DNA of 64,000 nt. Source: Pectinatus sottacetonis (lineage in GTDB: Bacteria; Bacillota; Negativicutes; Selenomonadales; Selenomonadaceae). A program made the position numbers and the translations under genes. Shown here one piece after another: positions 27,186 to 36,157 of this stretch (positions are counted from its first letter, which is position 1; each line of letters starts with the position of its first letter). The stretch is taken from NCBI RefSeq assembly GCF_015732155.1, contig NZ_WIQK01000001.1, positions 1,250,001 to 1,314,000 of the forward strand, given 5' to 3'. The notes under the pieces were generated by a model that had not been told where the DNA came from, searched no databases, and worked only from the letters and a program-made list of their open reading frames with translations.

Positions 27186-28523
27186 TCAGGAATTTTTTAT
27201 TTTTTTAGCCCATAATGTAGGAATAATTAATGCAGTCATTACTGCCACTGAAGCAATCCAGAAAGTTGTTATTGTTTCAAAATGATAAATGACGTGACCA
27301 TTGGTAACTACTTTGGCGGCATCCATTAAAATACCATTTACTATATCTTGAAGGGCTGCTCCGCCATAACCGAATAGGCCAATGGCTCCCATAGCTGCCC
27401 CTGTAGCTTTTCGTGGACACAGATCGACTGCGAGTAATCCACCAACAAAACATAATATGACACCTAAACCAAAACCAAAAATAGAAATAAACATAGCTGT
27501 TAGGAAAGGCTGGCCGCTTGGAACAAAACATACACCAGCAATACCCAAAAGCATAATTAAACCAAATACTATGGTAGTAATAGAATGATGTGATTGAAAA
27601 ATTTTATCGGAAATTATGCCGGAAAAAAATGAACCTATACCACCCAGAATAGGAGAAAGTGACATTATACTGCCAGCAGTTACAAGATCGAATCCTTTGG
27701 ATTCCTGTAAAAAAATGACACCCCAGCTGCTTATTGAATAACGTGAAATTCCTAGACATATTGCTGCGGCAACTAAAAGCCAGACATAGGGATTTTTTAG
27801 TACCATCAACTGCGCTTCATGTGTAGAAACGGTTTGTTCTTTTTTTTCTTGGATTACTTCCTGTTCAAATTCGTTAGCAGAAGGCAGTCCATAAGTTTCA
27901 GGACGATCTTTCATGAATCGGTACATAATAAAGGCAAGGACAATACAGGCAACTCCAGGAATATAAAATGCAGCATGCCAGCCAAAAGCAACAATTATCA
28001 TAGCAGTACCAAGATAAGTCGCTCCTTCGCCGACATAATGGGCTATACTGAAAACACCATAGTAAGTTGCCAGCTGACTTTTGGAAAACCATTGGGATAG
28101 AGAAACTATACAGGGAGCTGATCCCATAGATTGAAAACAACCGTTTATGAACCATAATATCAAAAATATCCAATAAGAATTGGAAAAGCCCAGTGTAGCA
28201 TTGACTATGGCTGCACCTAATAATCCTAGGGGAACGATTTTCTTAATATTGCAGTAATCGGCAATAAATCCATTGGCGCATTTCCCTACAGCTATAGCAA
28301 TAAGCATCCCTGCACCGATTTGCCCAAGTTCGGTTGGAGTAAAACCGGCATTGATCATAGGTTCTTTAGCTACACCTAAAGTCATTCTCATAACATAATA
28401 CATACCATAGCCGATTATCATTGAAGAAACGGCTTGGAGCCGAGAGCTGTGATACATTTTTTGTATAAGATTTTTATCACTTATACGCGGCAGGTTTGGT
28501 CCTGTCAAAAACCATTTTAGCAT
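27186..28523 (-). CDS. MFS transporter, organophosphate:phosphate antiporter (OPA) type
   Basis: A 445-residue membrane protein with about 12 transmembrane helices. The N-terminus (YGMYYVMRMTLGVAKEPMI) and internal runs resemble the UhpC/GlpT/PgtP group that exchanges sugar or glycerol phosphates for phosphate. First gene of the minus-strand set leading to porin, phytase and phosphoesterase, with an AraC regulator divergent from it. A cargo such as an inositol phosphate or other organophosphate is inference from context. Start ATG behind AGGAAG. Confidence 0.85.
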   Translation of the reverse strand: MLKWFLTGPNLPRISDKNLIQKMYHSSRLQAVSSMIIGYGMYYVMRMTLGVAKEPMINAGFTPTELGQIGAGMLIAIAVGKCANGFIADYCNIKKIVPLGLLGAAIVNATLGFSNSYWIFLILWFINGCFQSMGSAPCIVSLSQWFSKSQLATYYGVFSIAHYVGEGATYLGTAMIIVAFGWHAAFYIPGVACIVLAFIMYRFMKDRPETYGLPSANEFEQEVIQEKKEQTVSTHEAQLMVLKNPYVWLLVAAAICLGISRYSISSWGVIFLQESKGFDLVTAGSIMSLSPILGGIGSFFSGIISDKIFQSHHSITTIVFGLIMLLGIAGVCFVPSGQPFLTAMFISIFGFGLGVILCFVGGLLAVDLCPRKATGAAMGAIGLFGYGGAALQDIVNGILMDAAKVVTNGHVIYHFETITTFWIASVAVMTALIIPTLWAKKIKNS

Positions 28524-28856
28524 TTTAACACTTCCTAATAAATTTTTTTATATATTTAGTTAATAAAAATTAATTAAATTATCTGATAAAAATAATAATT
28601 AAGAAGATAAGCTGGTTTTTTGTTAACTTATTTGATATTATAATAATAATTTTGATTATATTTTGATTAATATATTTCCTTAATATACTCAACAACTTAT
28701 CTTCTAATACTCAGTATAAGATGAAAAAATATAACTTATCTTTAAAATATTGCTATGTTTTTAGTTTAATATGTATAAAACTTCATAATATTGCTTTTTA
28801 TTAAACTTATAATAATATTCAGATTAAATTATTGAAATATATCAGGAGGAGTTTTG
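28524..28856. promoter_or_regulatory. divergent regulatory region between OPA transporter and AraC regulator
   Basis: A 333-base AT-rich gap. The 9-mer ACTTATCTT occurs at 28695-28703 and 28734-28742, and its near reverse complement AAGAAGATAAG at 28601-28611; 28602-28611 and 28696-28705 are an exact 10-bp inverted pair. Such repeats fit AraC-family binding sites. The regulator's ribosome site AGGAGGA is at 28844-28850. No gene is seen. Confidence 0.55.
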
Positions 28857-29708
28857 ATGTTGAAATATTTTTTTTCTAAAATAAATAAGAAAATTTTTGA
28901 ATGGAATACAAATCCACAACTATTATATTTTTGTAAGCTTTGCAGCAAGGTAGATATAATATCTAAAAAGCGTCTGCATAACGATGGTGCTGAAATTATA
29001 ATTATAAAAAATGGTGTGGGTAACTGTTCAATTGGTGGGAAAATATACAGCATAAAGAAAAATGATATTATTTTAATAAACACAAGTGTACTATATAGTA
29101 TTTCAGTTAAAAAGAATAAGAAAATAGATTTTTATATAATAGGAATTAAAAATATGCATATAAAAGGATATAAAAGAAATTGTTTTATTAACGAAAATCA
29201 GTCACCAATTATATCAAACACTGAAATGACTTTTTGGGTACAAAAAATTGTCATGATTTTGGAGTATTTGCTAAAAAATGGAATAAATTATAATATTGAT
29301 GAAGCGGCACAATATATTATGAAAGCTGTTTTAATAGTGATTAATAATTGTATGAAAGATGTTAAGTCGGGGACAGAAAAAGAAAAATATAACATTGGAT
29401 TAAGAATAAAAGAATATATAGACAGCCATTATTTGGAAGAAATAAATCTGACAAGTATAGCTGCTGCCCTAAAAATAAATATATACTACCTGTCACATAC
29501 ATTTAAAAAATTCATAGGACAGACACCAATGAAATATATTATAAATAAACGAATTGCCGAGGCGCAGAATTTATTAATTTCTACAGATCTAACGGTAACA
29601 GAAATAGCTTTAAAATGCGGGTATAATAATTCCAATTATTTTCAAGTAGTATTTAATAATATTGTGGGGATGACACCGGGAAAATATAGGAAAAACTGGC
29701 GGGAATGA
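28857..29708 (+). CDS. AraC-family transcriptional regulator
   Basis: A 283-residue protein. The N-terminal half resembles a cupin-like sensor domain (IIIKNGVGNCSIGGKIYSIKKNDIILIN). The C-terminal 100 residues carry two helix-turn-helix units: INLTSIAAALKINIYYLSHTFKK and LTVTEIALKCGYNNSNYFQVVF, followed by MTPGKYRKNW. The ATG at 28857 is chosen over an adjacent TTG because AGGAGGA is 6 bases upstream. Being divergent from the OPA-porin-phytase genes, it is the likely regulator of that set, responding perhaps to a phosphorylated or inositol compound (inference). Confidence 0.9.
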   Translation: MLKYFFSKINKKIFEWNTNPQLLYFCKLCSKVDIISKKRLHNDGAEIIIIKNGVGNCSIGGKIYSIKKNDIILINTSVLYSISVKKNKKIDFYIIGIKNMHIKGYKRNCFINENQSPIISNTEMTFWVQKIVMILEYLLKNGINYNIDEAAQYIMKAVLIVINNCMKDVKSGTEKEKYNIGLRIKEYIDSHYLEEINLTSIAAALKINIYYLSHTFKKFIGQTPMKYIINKRIAEAQNLLISTDLTVTEIALKCGYNNSNYFQVVFNNIVGMTPGKYRKNWRE

Positions 29709-29804
29709 TATATTAGATTAGTTATTATCATACTAAGAGAGATGGTTTATGTAAAAAAATTAATTTTACAAGTATGTCTAAAAAAGTTTTTGTTTATTTA
29801 TTTT

Positions 29805-29837
29805 ATCCCACAGGAGTTTTCTTTGTGGGTTTTTTTG
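29805..29837 (+). terminator. terminator of the AraC regulator gene
   Basis: CCCACA (29807-29812) pairs with TGTGGG (29824-29829), followed by eight T (29830-29837). It isolates the regulator gene from the PTS cluster. Confidence 0.85.
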
Positions 29838-29936
29838 TGTATAATAAAAAATCACTTATTTCCGCAATTTAGGAAATTTCATAACTGGAATTGTCAGAAT
29901 AATATTTATATAATAAAAATAACGGAGGATAAATAA

Positions 29937-31883
29937 ATGGTTATTCAAAATAAGAGAATTTTGCAGATATTAAAATTATTTAATGAGAATAACAAAATTA
30001 TGACAGGAAAATACCTGGCTGACTTGATAGGTGTGAGTAGTCGTACCATAAGGAGTGATATGAGGGAGACTGCCGAATTTTTAGAAGGAAGGGGTGTTCA
30101 TATAGTTTCTAAAACTGGCAGTGGATATGCTCTATTAATAGATAATGAGAAAAAATATGAAAAGTTTGTAGATGACTATTCGCTTAATAGTTCCAAAGCT
30201 TATAAGGGGACAAATATAGTTCCTGCTGATTATAATGATCGGATATCGTTTATTATTGCCAGAATTTTGCTGAATTCACTGCATAATAAGGTAGTGAGAC
30301 AGGAAGATCTTTCTGATGAATTATTTATCAGTTTATCTACATTGAAAAAATATCTTGGGGATATAAAGAAAAGTGTTGCCAGATTTAATTTAAAACTTAC
30401 AACTGATAGAAAAAACGGTATAAAAATAAATGGTGATGAAGCACAGATACGGTATTGCATATCTGAATATGTTTTTAATCGTGATGATCTGTTGAATTTA
30501 TCAAACAACAAGTTTTTTAATGACATATTTCCTAAACAGGAAATCGAGCTGGTAAAACATATTTTACTGAAAATAATTTTGAAACATAATATACATTTGA
30601 CTGATATTGCTTTTAAGAATTTACTTGTCCATATTATTATTACAATGCGGCGGGCTGGACGGGAAAATACAGTTGAATATACTGGGGAAGAGCGCAATAA
30701 ACTAAAAAAATCAGTATATTTTGTTCCAGCGGCAGAGATTCTTAATATAGTAGAAGAACAGCTGGGAATAGATATTAATAATGAAATATATTATTTGACG
30801 CAGCATTTTATAGCCAGTCAAAAGTTTATAGAATCATCTAAAAGCAGAAATAACTTTAAGAAATTGATCGGCAATATTTTATATAAGATTAAAAAAAATA
30901 TAGGAATTGATTTATCAGGCGATGAAGAGCTGCTTTCAGGAATAACCATACATCTTATAGCAGCAATAAGTCGGCTGCGTTTTAATATGAACATAAGAAA
31001 CGATATATTAAAATCAATAAAAAATAATTATCCGCTGGCATTTGATATGGCAGTAATGGCCAGTGAAATAATGGAACGGGAGGAAAATGTAAAAACTAAT
31101 GAAAATGAAATAGGTTTTCTTGCCATTCATTTTGGAGCGGCAATGGAACGTAATAAACTTTACAAAGATATGGGCAAAACGGCCATAATTGTCTGCGGCA
31201 CAGGTCTTTCTACTGCACTTTTACTGAAAAGTAAATTACAACGGAGGTTTGGCAGCATATTAAAGATAAAAAAAGTAATGAGCTGTTATGAACTTAATGA
31301 TGGAATTATAAATAATACCGACTTTATATTTACCACAGTGCCGATAAATCATATTAAATCAGCAAAGATAATACGTGTTGAACCTATAATGACAGAATAT
31401 GATCTTATAAAAACAGGTAAAAAAATAAATAACGCAGCAGAAAAAAATATTGTAAATTATGATGACTTTTTTAAAAAAAGATTATTCTTTTCAGAGTTTA
31501 AGGCGTTATCGGCAGAAACAGTAATAGAAAAAATAGCTGATGAAATGATAAAAACAGGTTATATTGATGAACATGTAAAAAAATCTATTTTTGCCAGAGA
31601 AAAAATGGCATCAACAGAATTTTCTAATTTAATAGCTATTCCGCATCCTTTAGAAAATAATATGGAAAAACCGTCTATAGCAGTAGCTGTATTGAAGAAA
31701 CCTATAATTTGGAACAAGGAAAGAGTCCAAATAGTGTTTTTGCTGGGGATACCACAAAATCTTCATAGTGTATGGGAACATATATTCAAAAAGATATATG
31801 ATAATTTCATAGAAGGCAAAAGTAGTGAAAATCTGATCAAATCACCTAAATTTGAAACATTGCTTGCTGAACTCAAGCAGTAA
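29937..31883 (+). CDS. PRD-containing PTS-controlled transcriptional activator
   Basis: A 648-residue protein of the MtlR/LicR type. It has an N-terminal helix-turn-helix (TGKYLADLIGVSSRTIRSDMRE at about 22-43), two PTS regulation domains (about 180-395), a galactitol-type IIB domain with the phospho-cysteine in CGTGLSTALL, and a C-terminal IIA domain with the histidine in IAIPHPLE. Phosphorylation by PTS proteins would switch its activity with sugar supply. It is the first gene of the cluster and likely activates it. The DNA-binding start argues for a transcription activator and not an RNA antiterminator. Confidence 0.92.
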   Translation: MVIQNKRILQILKLFNENNKIMTGKYLADLIGVSSRTIRSDMRETAEFLEGRGVHIVSKTGSGYALLIDNEKKYEKFVDDYSLNSSKAYKGTNIVPADYNDRISFIIARILLNSLHNKVVRQEDLSDELFISLSTLKKYLGDIKKSVARFNLKLTTDRKNGIKINGDEAQIRYCISEYVFNRDDLLNLSNNKFFNDIFPKQEIELVKHILLKIILKHNIHLTDIAFKNLLVHIIITMRRAGRENTVEYTGEERNKLKKSVYFVPAAEILNIVEEQLGIDINNEIYYLTQHFIASQKFIESSKSRNNFKKLIGNILYKIKKNIGIDLSGDEELLSGITIHLIAAISRLRFNMNIRNDILKSIKNNYPLAFDMAVMASEIMEREENVKTNENEIGFLAIHFGAAMERNKLYKDMGKTAIIVCGTGLSTALLLKSKLQRRFGSILKIKKVMSCYELNDGIINNTDFIFTTVPINHIKSAKIIRVEPIMTEYDLIKTGKKINNAAEKNIVNYDDFFKKRLFFSEFKALSAETVIEKIADEMIKTGYIDEHVKKSIFAREKMASTEFSNLIAIPHPLENNMEKPSIAVAVLKKPIIWNKERVQIVFLLGIPQNLHSVWEHIFKKIYDNFIEGKSSENLIKSPKFETLLAELKQ

Positions 31884-31910
31884 AATAATACAAAAGTCAG
31901 GAGGGGTTAA

Positions 31911-32396
31911 ATGATATCCCCCAATAGTCAATTATTGAATATGAATATAAGCTTAAATAATTTGTTTATAGATTTAGATGCTGAAAGTGATATGGATGCA
32001 ATTAAGAAAATGGCTGTTAATTTTAATAAGGAGGGAGTGGTGAAGAAAAGTTTTATAGGTGCTGTGCTGGAACGGGAAAAAAAGTTTTGTACGGGACTGC
32101 AGTTTGATGAAGCTGGTATAGCTATTCCGCATACTGATGTACAACATGTCAATTTGCCGGCAATAAGCATTGCTGTTTTAAAAAAACCATTGGTTTTTCG
32201 TGAAATGGGAATGCCGGACACAAAAATAAATGTAGAAATAGTATTTATGCTGGCAATTAAAACAGCTCATGGACAGGTGGAATTTTTACAGACATTGATG
32301 ACTGCGTTCCAAAAAAAAGGTATATTGAAAAGTCTGATAAAAAGTGAATCAAAAATAGAATTATTAAATAAATTTAAAAATATTTTAGGAAAGTAG
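31911..32396 (+). CDS. PTS IIA component, fructose/mannitol/galactitol family
   Basis: A 161-residue IIA domain protein. The phospho-histidine is H74 in GIAIPHTD, with LPAISIAVLKKP and FMLAIKTAHGQVEFLQ following. Start ATG behind AGGAGGGG. It passes phosphate from HPr to the IIB gene just downstream. The neighbours are of galactitol type, so it is GatA-like, but the sugar is not known. Confidence 0.92.
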   Translation: MISPNSQLLNMNISLNNLFIDLDAESDMDAIKKMAVNFNKEGVVKKSFIGAVLEREKKFCTGLQFDEAGIAIPHTDVQHVNLPAISIAVLKKPLVFREMGMPDTKINVEIVFMLAIKTAHGQVEFLQTLMTAFQKKGILKSLIKSESKIELLNKFKNILGK

Positions 32397-32406
32397 GAAA
32401 GAAATT

Positions 32407-32688
32407 ATGAAAAAAATTCTTGTAGCATGTGGAGCAGGTGTATGTACATCTACGGCGGTACTGAATAAGATGAAAAAAATATTGGATGATAATGGAATGA
32501 AGGGAAAATATGAATTATCACAATGCAAAGTGGCAGAAGTGCCGTCAAAGTCATCAGGTTTTGATCTATGTGTAGCAACTACAACCGTATCTGATGTAAA
32601 ATGTCCGTTTATTATGGGAATTCCTTTTTTAACAGGACGAGGTCTGGATGCTGTGGTTGAACAAATTTTGGCAGAGTTGAGAAAATAA
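32407..32688 (+). CDS. PTS IIB component, galactitol type
   Basis: A 93-residue GatB-like protein; the phosphorylated cysteine is C8 in LVACGAGVCTS. It receives phosphate from the IIA and gives it to the sugar bound by IIC. Sits 10 bases after IIA and 30 bases before IIC. Confidence 0.93.
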   Translation: MKKILVACGAGVCTSTAVLNKMKKILDDNGMKGKYELSQCKVAEVPSKSSGFDLCVATTTVSDVKCPFIMGIPFLTGRGLDAVVEQILAELRK

Positions 32689-32718
32689 TAATAAAAATCA
32701 TCAAAGAGGTGGGAATGA

Positions 32719-34095
32719 ATGGATAATATACTGGCTGGTTTTAAATTTATACAGGGATTAGGTCCGTCTGTAATGATGCCAATAATAATATTCGTTTTGG
32801 GAGTTATATTAAAAACGGGTATAGGAAAAGCAATAAGGGCAGGGTTGACTGTAGGTATAGGATTTATTGGACTGAATTTAGTAATAGGGATGATGAGTTC
32901 AAACTTGGGACCGGCAGCACAGCAAATGGTGGAAAGATATGGGCTGAGTTTATCAGTAATTGATGTTGGCTGGCCGGCAGCAGCAGCAATAGCTTTTGCT
33001 TCAACGATAGGCACGGTGATAATTCCTTTATGCTTGATTATAAATATTATTATGCTCTTGACTAATACAACACAAACTGTGGATGTAGATATATGGGATT
33101 ATTGGCATTTTGCCTTTACCGGAGCATTAGTCGCAATAATAACAGGAAGTCAGATATTGGGAATTGTAGCAGCTGTGTTGAATATGATAATAATAATGGT
33201 AATTGCTGATTACACGGCACCGGCATTGGAAAAAACTAATGGATTAACAGGAATTTCTCTGCCGCATGGTTTTAGTGGAGCATATGTGCCAATAGCACTG
33301 ATAATTAATAAGGTTATAGATTTAATTCCTGGTATCAGAGATATAAATATAGATCTTAATAAAATACAAGATAGATTTGGTGTTTTTGGCGAACCTATTT
33401 TAGTAGGAACGGTATTAGGATTGATTATTGGGATAGTGGCCGGCTATGAAATAGGGCCGGTGCTCACTTTAGGAATAACTCTTGGTGGTGTGCTGGTATT
33501 AATACCTAAGATGGCAGCTATGCTTATGGAAGGATTATTGCCGATATCTGATGCAGCTTCTGAATTTATTGAAAAACGATTCAAAAACAGAGGAAAAATA
33601 TATATTGGCCTTGATTCGGCAATAGGAATAGGGCACCCAATAACGTTAGCAGTTTCGCTTATTTTAGTTCCCCTGACAGTTTTTATGGCAGTGATCCTTC
33701 CGGGAAATAGAGTTTTACCATTTGCGGATCTGGCGGTTATTCCATTTATGTTTGTTTTGATAATTCCTATGGTAAACGGTAATGGATTCAGAGCGTTGGT
33801 AACAGGTATATTAACAATTGCGGCAGGGCTGCTGATAGCGACTAACTTATCACCATTGATAACTACAGCAGCGGTAAATGCTAAGTTTAAAATGCCGGAA
33901 GGAGCCATGGCAATCTCCAGTATATGTGATGGAGCCAATCCTCTTACATGGGCTATTGTTCACTTAAATGATATTGGCATTATAGGAGTGGGAGCACTAA
34001 CCGTGGTAGCTGTTATAATGGCAGTGATGAATAGAAAAAGGATAATAAAAGAAGCAAAGAAAATACATGGTGCAATTGACAATTCGGGTATGTGA
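32719..34095 (+). CDS. PTS IIC component, galactitol type
   Basis: A 458-residue membrane permease of the GatC family, with about 10-12 hydrophobic segments and the typical start FIQGLGPSVMMPIIIFVLG and MEGLLPISDAASEFI. It carries the sugar or polyol through the inner membrane while it is phosphorylated by IIB. The family includes transporters for galactitol, arabitol-like polyols and pentoses, so the substrate cannot be named. Confidence 0.92.
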   Translation: MDNILAGFKFIQGLGPSVMMPIIIFVLGVILKTGIGKAIRAGLTVGIGFIGLNLVIGMMSSNLGPAAQQMVERYGLSLSVIDVGWPAAAAIAFASTIGTVIIPLCLIINIIMLLTNTTQTVDVDIWDYWHFAFTGALVAIITGSQILGIVAAVLNMIIIMVIADYTAPALEKTNGLTGISLPHGFSGAYVPIALIINKVIDLIPGIRDINIDLNKIQDRFGVFGEPILVGTVLGLIIGIVAGYEIGPVLTLGITLGGVLVLIPKMAAMLMEGLLPISDAASEFIEKRFKNRGKIYIGLDSAIGIGHPITLAVSLILVPLTVFMAVILPGNRVLPFADLAVIPFMFVLIIPMVNGNGFRALVTGILTIAAGLLIATNLSPLITTAAVNAKFKMPEGAMAISSICDGANPLTWAIVHLNDIGIIGVGALTVVAVIMAVMNRKRIIKEAKKIHGAIDNSGM

Positions 34096-34099
34096 CAGC

Positions 34100-34570
34100 A
34101 TGAAAAAATATAATTGTTCTAAAAGAGAATTTATTTTTCAAATTATGTTCCCCTGTATAATTTCATTGGGCGGATTAATTATATTGACAGTAACTGCATA
34201 TATTTATAATGAATATATTATATTTTGCGGATTGTTAGGAATAGTGTGTTTATATACGATTTATAACACTTTTTTTACAAGTAGTTATCCTGACCAGGTC
34301 ATAATAACAGATAAGTATATCTTATTTGGGTTTATGGGACGGTTCCAAAAATATAGATATGACAAAATAAAGTATTTTAAAGTAAGAGAAGCAAGATATT
34401 CTAGAAATATGTTTATCAGGATAAATAAACCATTACTAGGAAAGGGAAGATTTTGGATAAATGCAAATGGTTTTAATGATAGTAAAGAATTATATGAATA
34501 TATAATTAATTTAGAATATAAAATACATCCGCGGTCATTAAAGAGTATTGCTAATAATCAGTATATATAA
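34100..34570 (+). CDS. small membrane protein of unknown function in the PTS cluster
   Basis: A 156-residue protein with two adjacent transmembrane segments (about 14-56), then a soluble part with SYPDQVIITDKYILFGFMGRFQKYRYDKIKYF that resembles bacterial PH-like membrane domains. The ATG at 34100 follows the IIC stop by 4 bases, so translation is probably coupled. I recognise no named family. It may be a membrane accessory of the transporter; this is inference. Confidence 0.65.
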   Translation: MKKYNCSKREFIFQIMFPCIISLGGLIILTVTAYIYNEYIIFCGLLGIVCLYTIYNTFFTSSYPDQVIITDKYILFGFMGRFQKYRYDKIKYFKVREARYSRNMFIRINKPLLGKGRFWINANGFNDSKELYEYIINLEYKIHPRSLKSIANNQYI

Positions 34571-34584
34571 ATGGGGGAGAAAAA

Positions 34585-35223
34585 TTGTTTGAACAAGAAA
34601 AAAGAAAAATTATTGAGACTGGCATAAAAATAGACAGATATGGATTAATTGCCCTTTCAGGGGGAAATATAAGCTGTCGTATGCCGACCGGTGAAATTTT
34701 ATTGACTCCTTCTGGGATGATATATGAAGAACTTACAGAAAAAGATATTTTAGTAGCGGATATCAATGGAAAAATATTGGAGGGCAAAAGACGTCCTTCG
34801 GTGGATACATTAGCATTAATATATATATACAGCAATATGCCGAAGGTAAATGCGGTTATTCATACTCATCAGCCTTATGCCACAGCAGTTGGACTTATTG
34901 CGGATGAACTGCCATGTATTCTTACTACTCTTGCAAATGCGGTGAAAGGCAGTGTTAAAGTCTGTCCGTTCAGTTCTGCTGCTAATATACAAATGGGAAA
35001 GGAAACAGTAAAAAATATTGGTGACAAATTGGCAGTAATATTAAAAAATCATGGAGTAATATCTGTGGGAATTGATTTAAAACAAGCTCTTTGTGCGTGT
35101 GTTTATTTGGAAGAAGCAGCCAAAACATATTTAGCAGCCAGAGCTGTAACGGCAGATATAGCCCAACTTACTGAAAAGCAGATAATTGAAGCAGTGGAAG
35201 TATTTAACCATTATGGGCAATAG
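34585..35223 (+). CDS. class II aldolase/epimerase family protein (FucA/AraD-like)
   Basis: A 212-residue zinc enzyme of the fuculose-phosphate aldolase and ribulose-phosphate epimerase family. Zinc ligands align as H93 and H95 (HTHQPYAT) and H156 (LKNHGVI), one residue off E. coli FucA. The catalytic Glu73 of FucA is replaced by D74 in RRPSVDT, which is the state of AraD epimerases; yet the epimerase acid (in THADYF) reads TLANAV here. So aldolase or epimerase activity cannot be decided. Start TTG (34585) behind GGGGGAG. Confidence 0.85.
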   Translation: MFEQEKRKIIETGIKIDRYGLIALSGGNISCRMPTGEILLTPSGMIYEELTEKDILVADINGKILEGKRRPSVDTLALIYIYSNMPKVNAVIHTHQPYATAVGLIADELPCILTTLANAVKGSVKVCPFSSAANIQMGKETVKNIGDKLAVILKNHGVISVGIDLKQALCACVYLEEAAKTYLAARAVTADIAQLTEKQIIEAVEVFNHYGQ

Positions 35224-35301
35224 CTGACGGATAGATATCATATTGCAGGTAAGTTAATACATTGACTAATAATTATACGTTGGAAAAAAGGGGTAATAAA
35301 A

Positions 35302-36144
35302 ATGCTGGTATCAACGAGGAAAATGCTCAAAGAAGCTAAGAAAAAGGGCTTTGCCATACCATCAGTCAATTTTGTCGATCAAATAACAGGCAAAGCACAA
35401 CTTGAAGTAGCTGAAAAATATGGATTGCCGCTGATCTTATCCTATGCGCAGGCACATAGGGCATATCAGAGTATAGAAGAAGCGGCACTGCTGGGGAAAT
35501 TTTATATAGAAAAAGTAAAAGTACCAGTAGCACTGCATTTAGATCATGGTATGGATATTGATTTTATAAAAAAAGCCATTGAAGCAGGTTTTACATCTGT
35601 TATGATCGATGCTTCGCAAAAAGGTATTAAAAAAAATATAGAAATGACAAAAGAAGTAGCAGATTTTGCCCATAAGCATAATGTAGTAGTGGAAGCAGAA
35701 ATAGGCCATGTTGGAACAGGTGTTAATGTCGGACAGGGAGAAACAGATGTAGATGATGATAGTATTTATACTACAGCAGAAGAAGCAAGGCAGATGTCTG
35801 AGCAGAGTGGAATAGACAGCCTGGCGGTTTCGATAGGCACAGCGCATGGTCTTTATAAAGGAACACCCAAGATAAATTTTGCAAGATTAAAAGAGCTGTC
35901 TGAAGCTGTAAAAATTCCGCTGGTATTACATGGTGGTTCTTCTTCTGGTGACAGTAATTTAGAGAAATGTGCTTTGAATGGTATTGCCAAGATAAATATA
36001 TATACAGATTTTGTAGTAAATGCTTATAAAAATTTACAGAATAATGATTATGATGATTATTTTGCAGCAAAAAAATTATTAGAAAATGGCATCAAAAATA
36101 CGCTGGAAAATTATTACAAAGTTTTCCATACGCAGAAAATATAA
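35302..36144 (+). CDS. class II ketose-bisphosphate aldolase (GatY/FbaA family)
   Basis: A 280-residue zinc aldolase. The catalytic Asp-His pair D81-H82 is in LHLDHGMD, with MIDAS, EAEIGHVG (E132), AHGLYKG (H182) and LHGGSS (H210). The family cleaves fructose- or tagatose-1,6-bisphosphate, or related ketose phosphates, to DHAP plus an aldehyde. Start ATG behind AAGGGG. The next gene's start lies just after its stop. The real substrate follows from the unknown sugar of the cluster. Confidence 0.9.
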   Translation: MLVSTRKMLKEAKKKGFAIPSVNFVDQITGKAQLEVAEKYGLPLILSYAQAHRAYQSIEEAALLGKFYIEKVKVPVALHLDHGMDIDFIKKAIEAGFTSVMIDASQKGIKKNIEMTKEVADFAHKHNVVVEAEIGHVGTGVNVGQGETDVDDDSIYTTAEEARQMSEQSGIDSLAVSIGTAHGLYKGTPKINFARLKELSEAVKIPLVLHGGSSSGDSNLEKCALNGIAKINIYTDFVVNAYKNLQNNDYDDYFAAKKLLENGIKNTLENYYKVFHTQKI

Positions 36145-36157
36145 AGGATGTGGCAGA

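Noticed and set aside
32385-33014. 209-residue open frame on the minus strand
   Set aside because: It lies entirely opposite the PTS IIB and IIC genes, has no ribosome site and reads as low-complexity hydrophobic sequence, as expected opposite a membrane protein.
31911-34095. calling the transporter a galactitol PTS
   Set aside because: The proteins are galactitol-type by family, but no galactitol-phosphate dehydrogenase or tagatose 6-phosphate kinase is present, so the substrate was left open.
36086-36157. upstream start for the TIM homologue inside the aldolase gene
   Set aside because: The extra 24 residues do not fit the family, and a ribosome site precedes the ATG at 36158.
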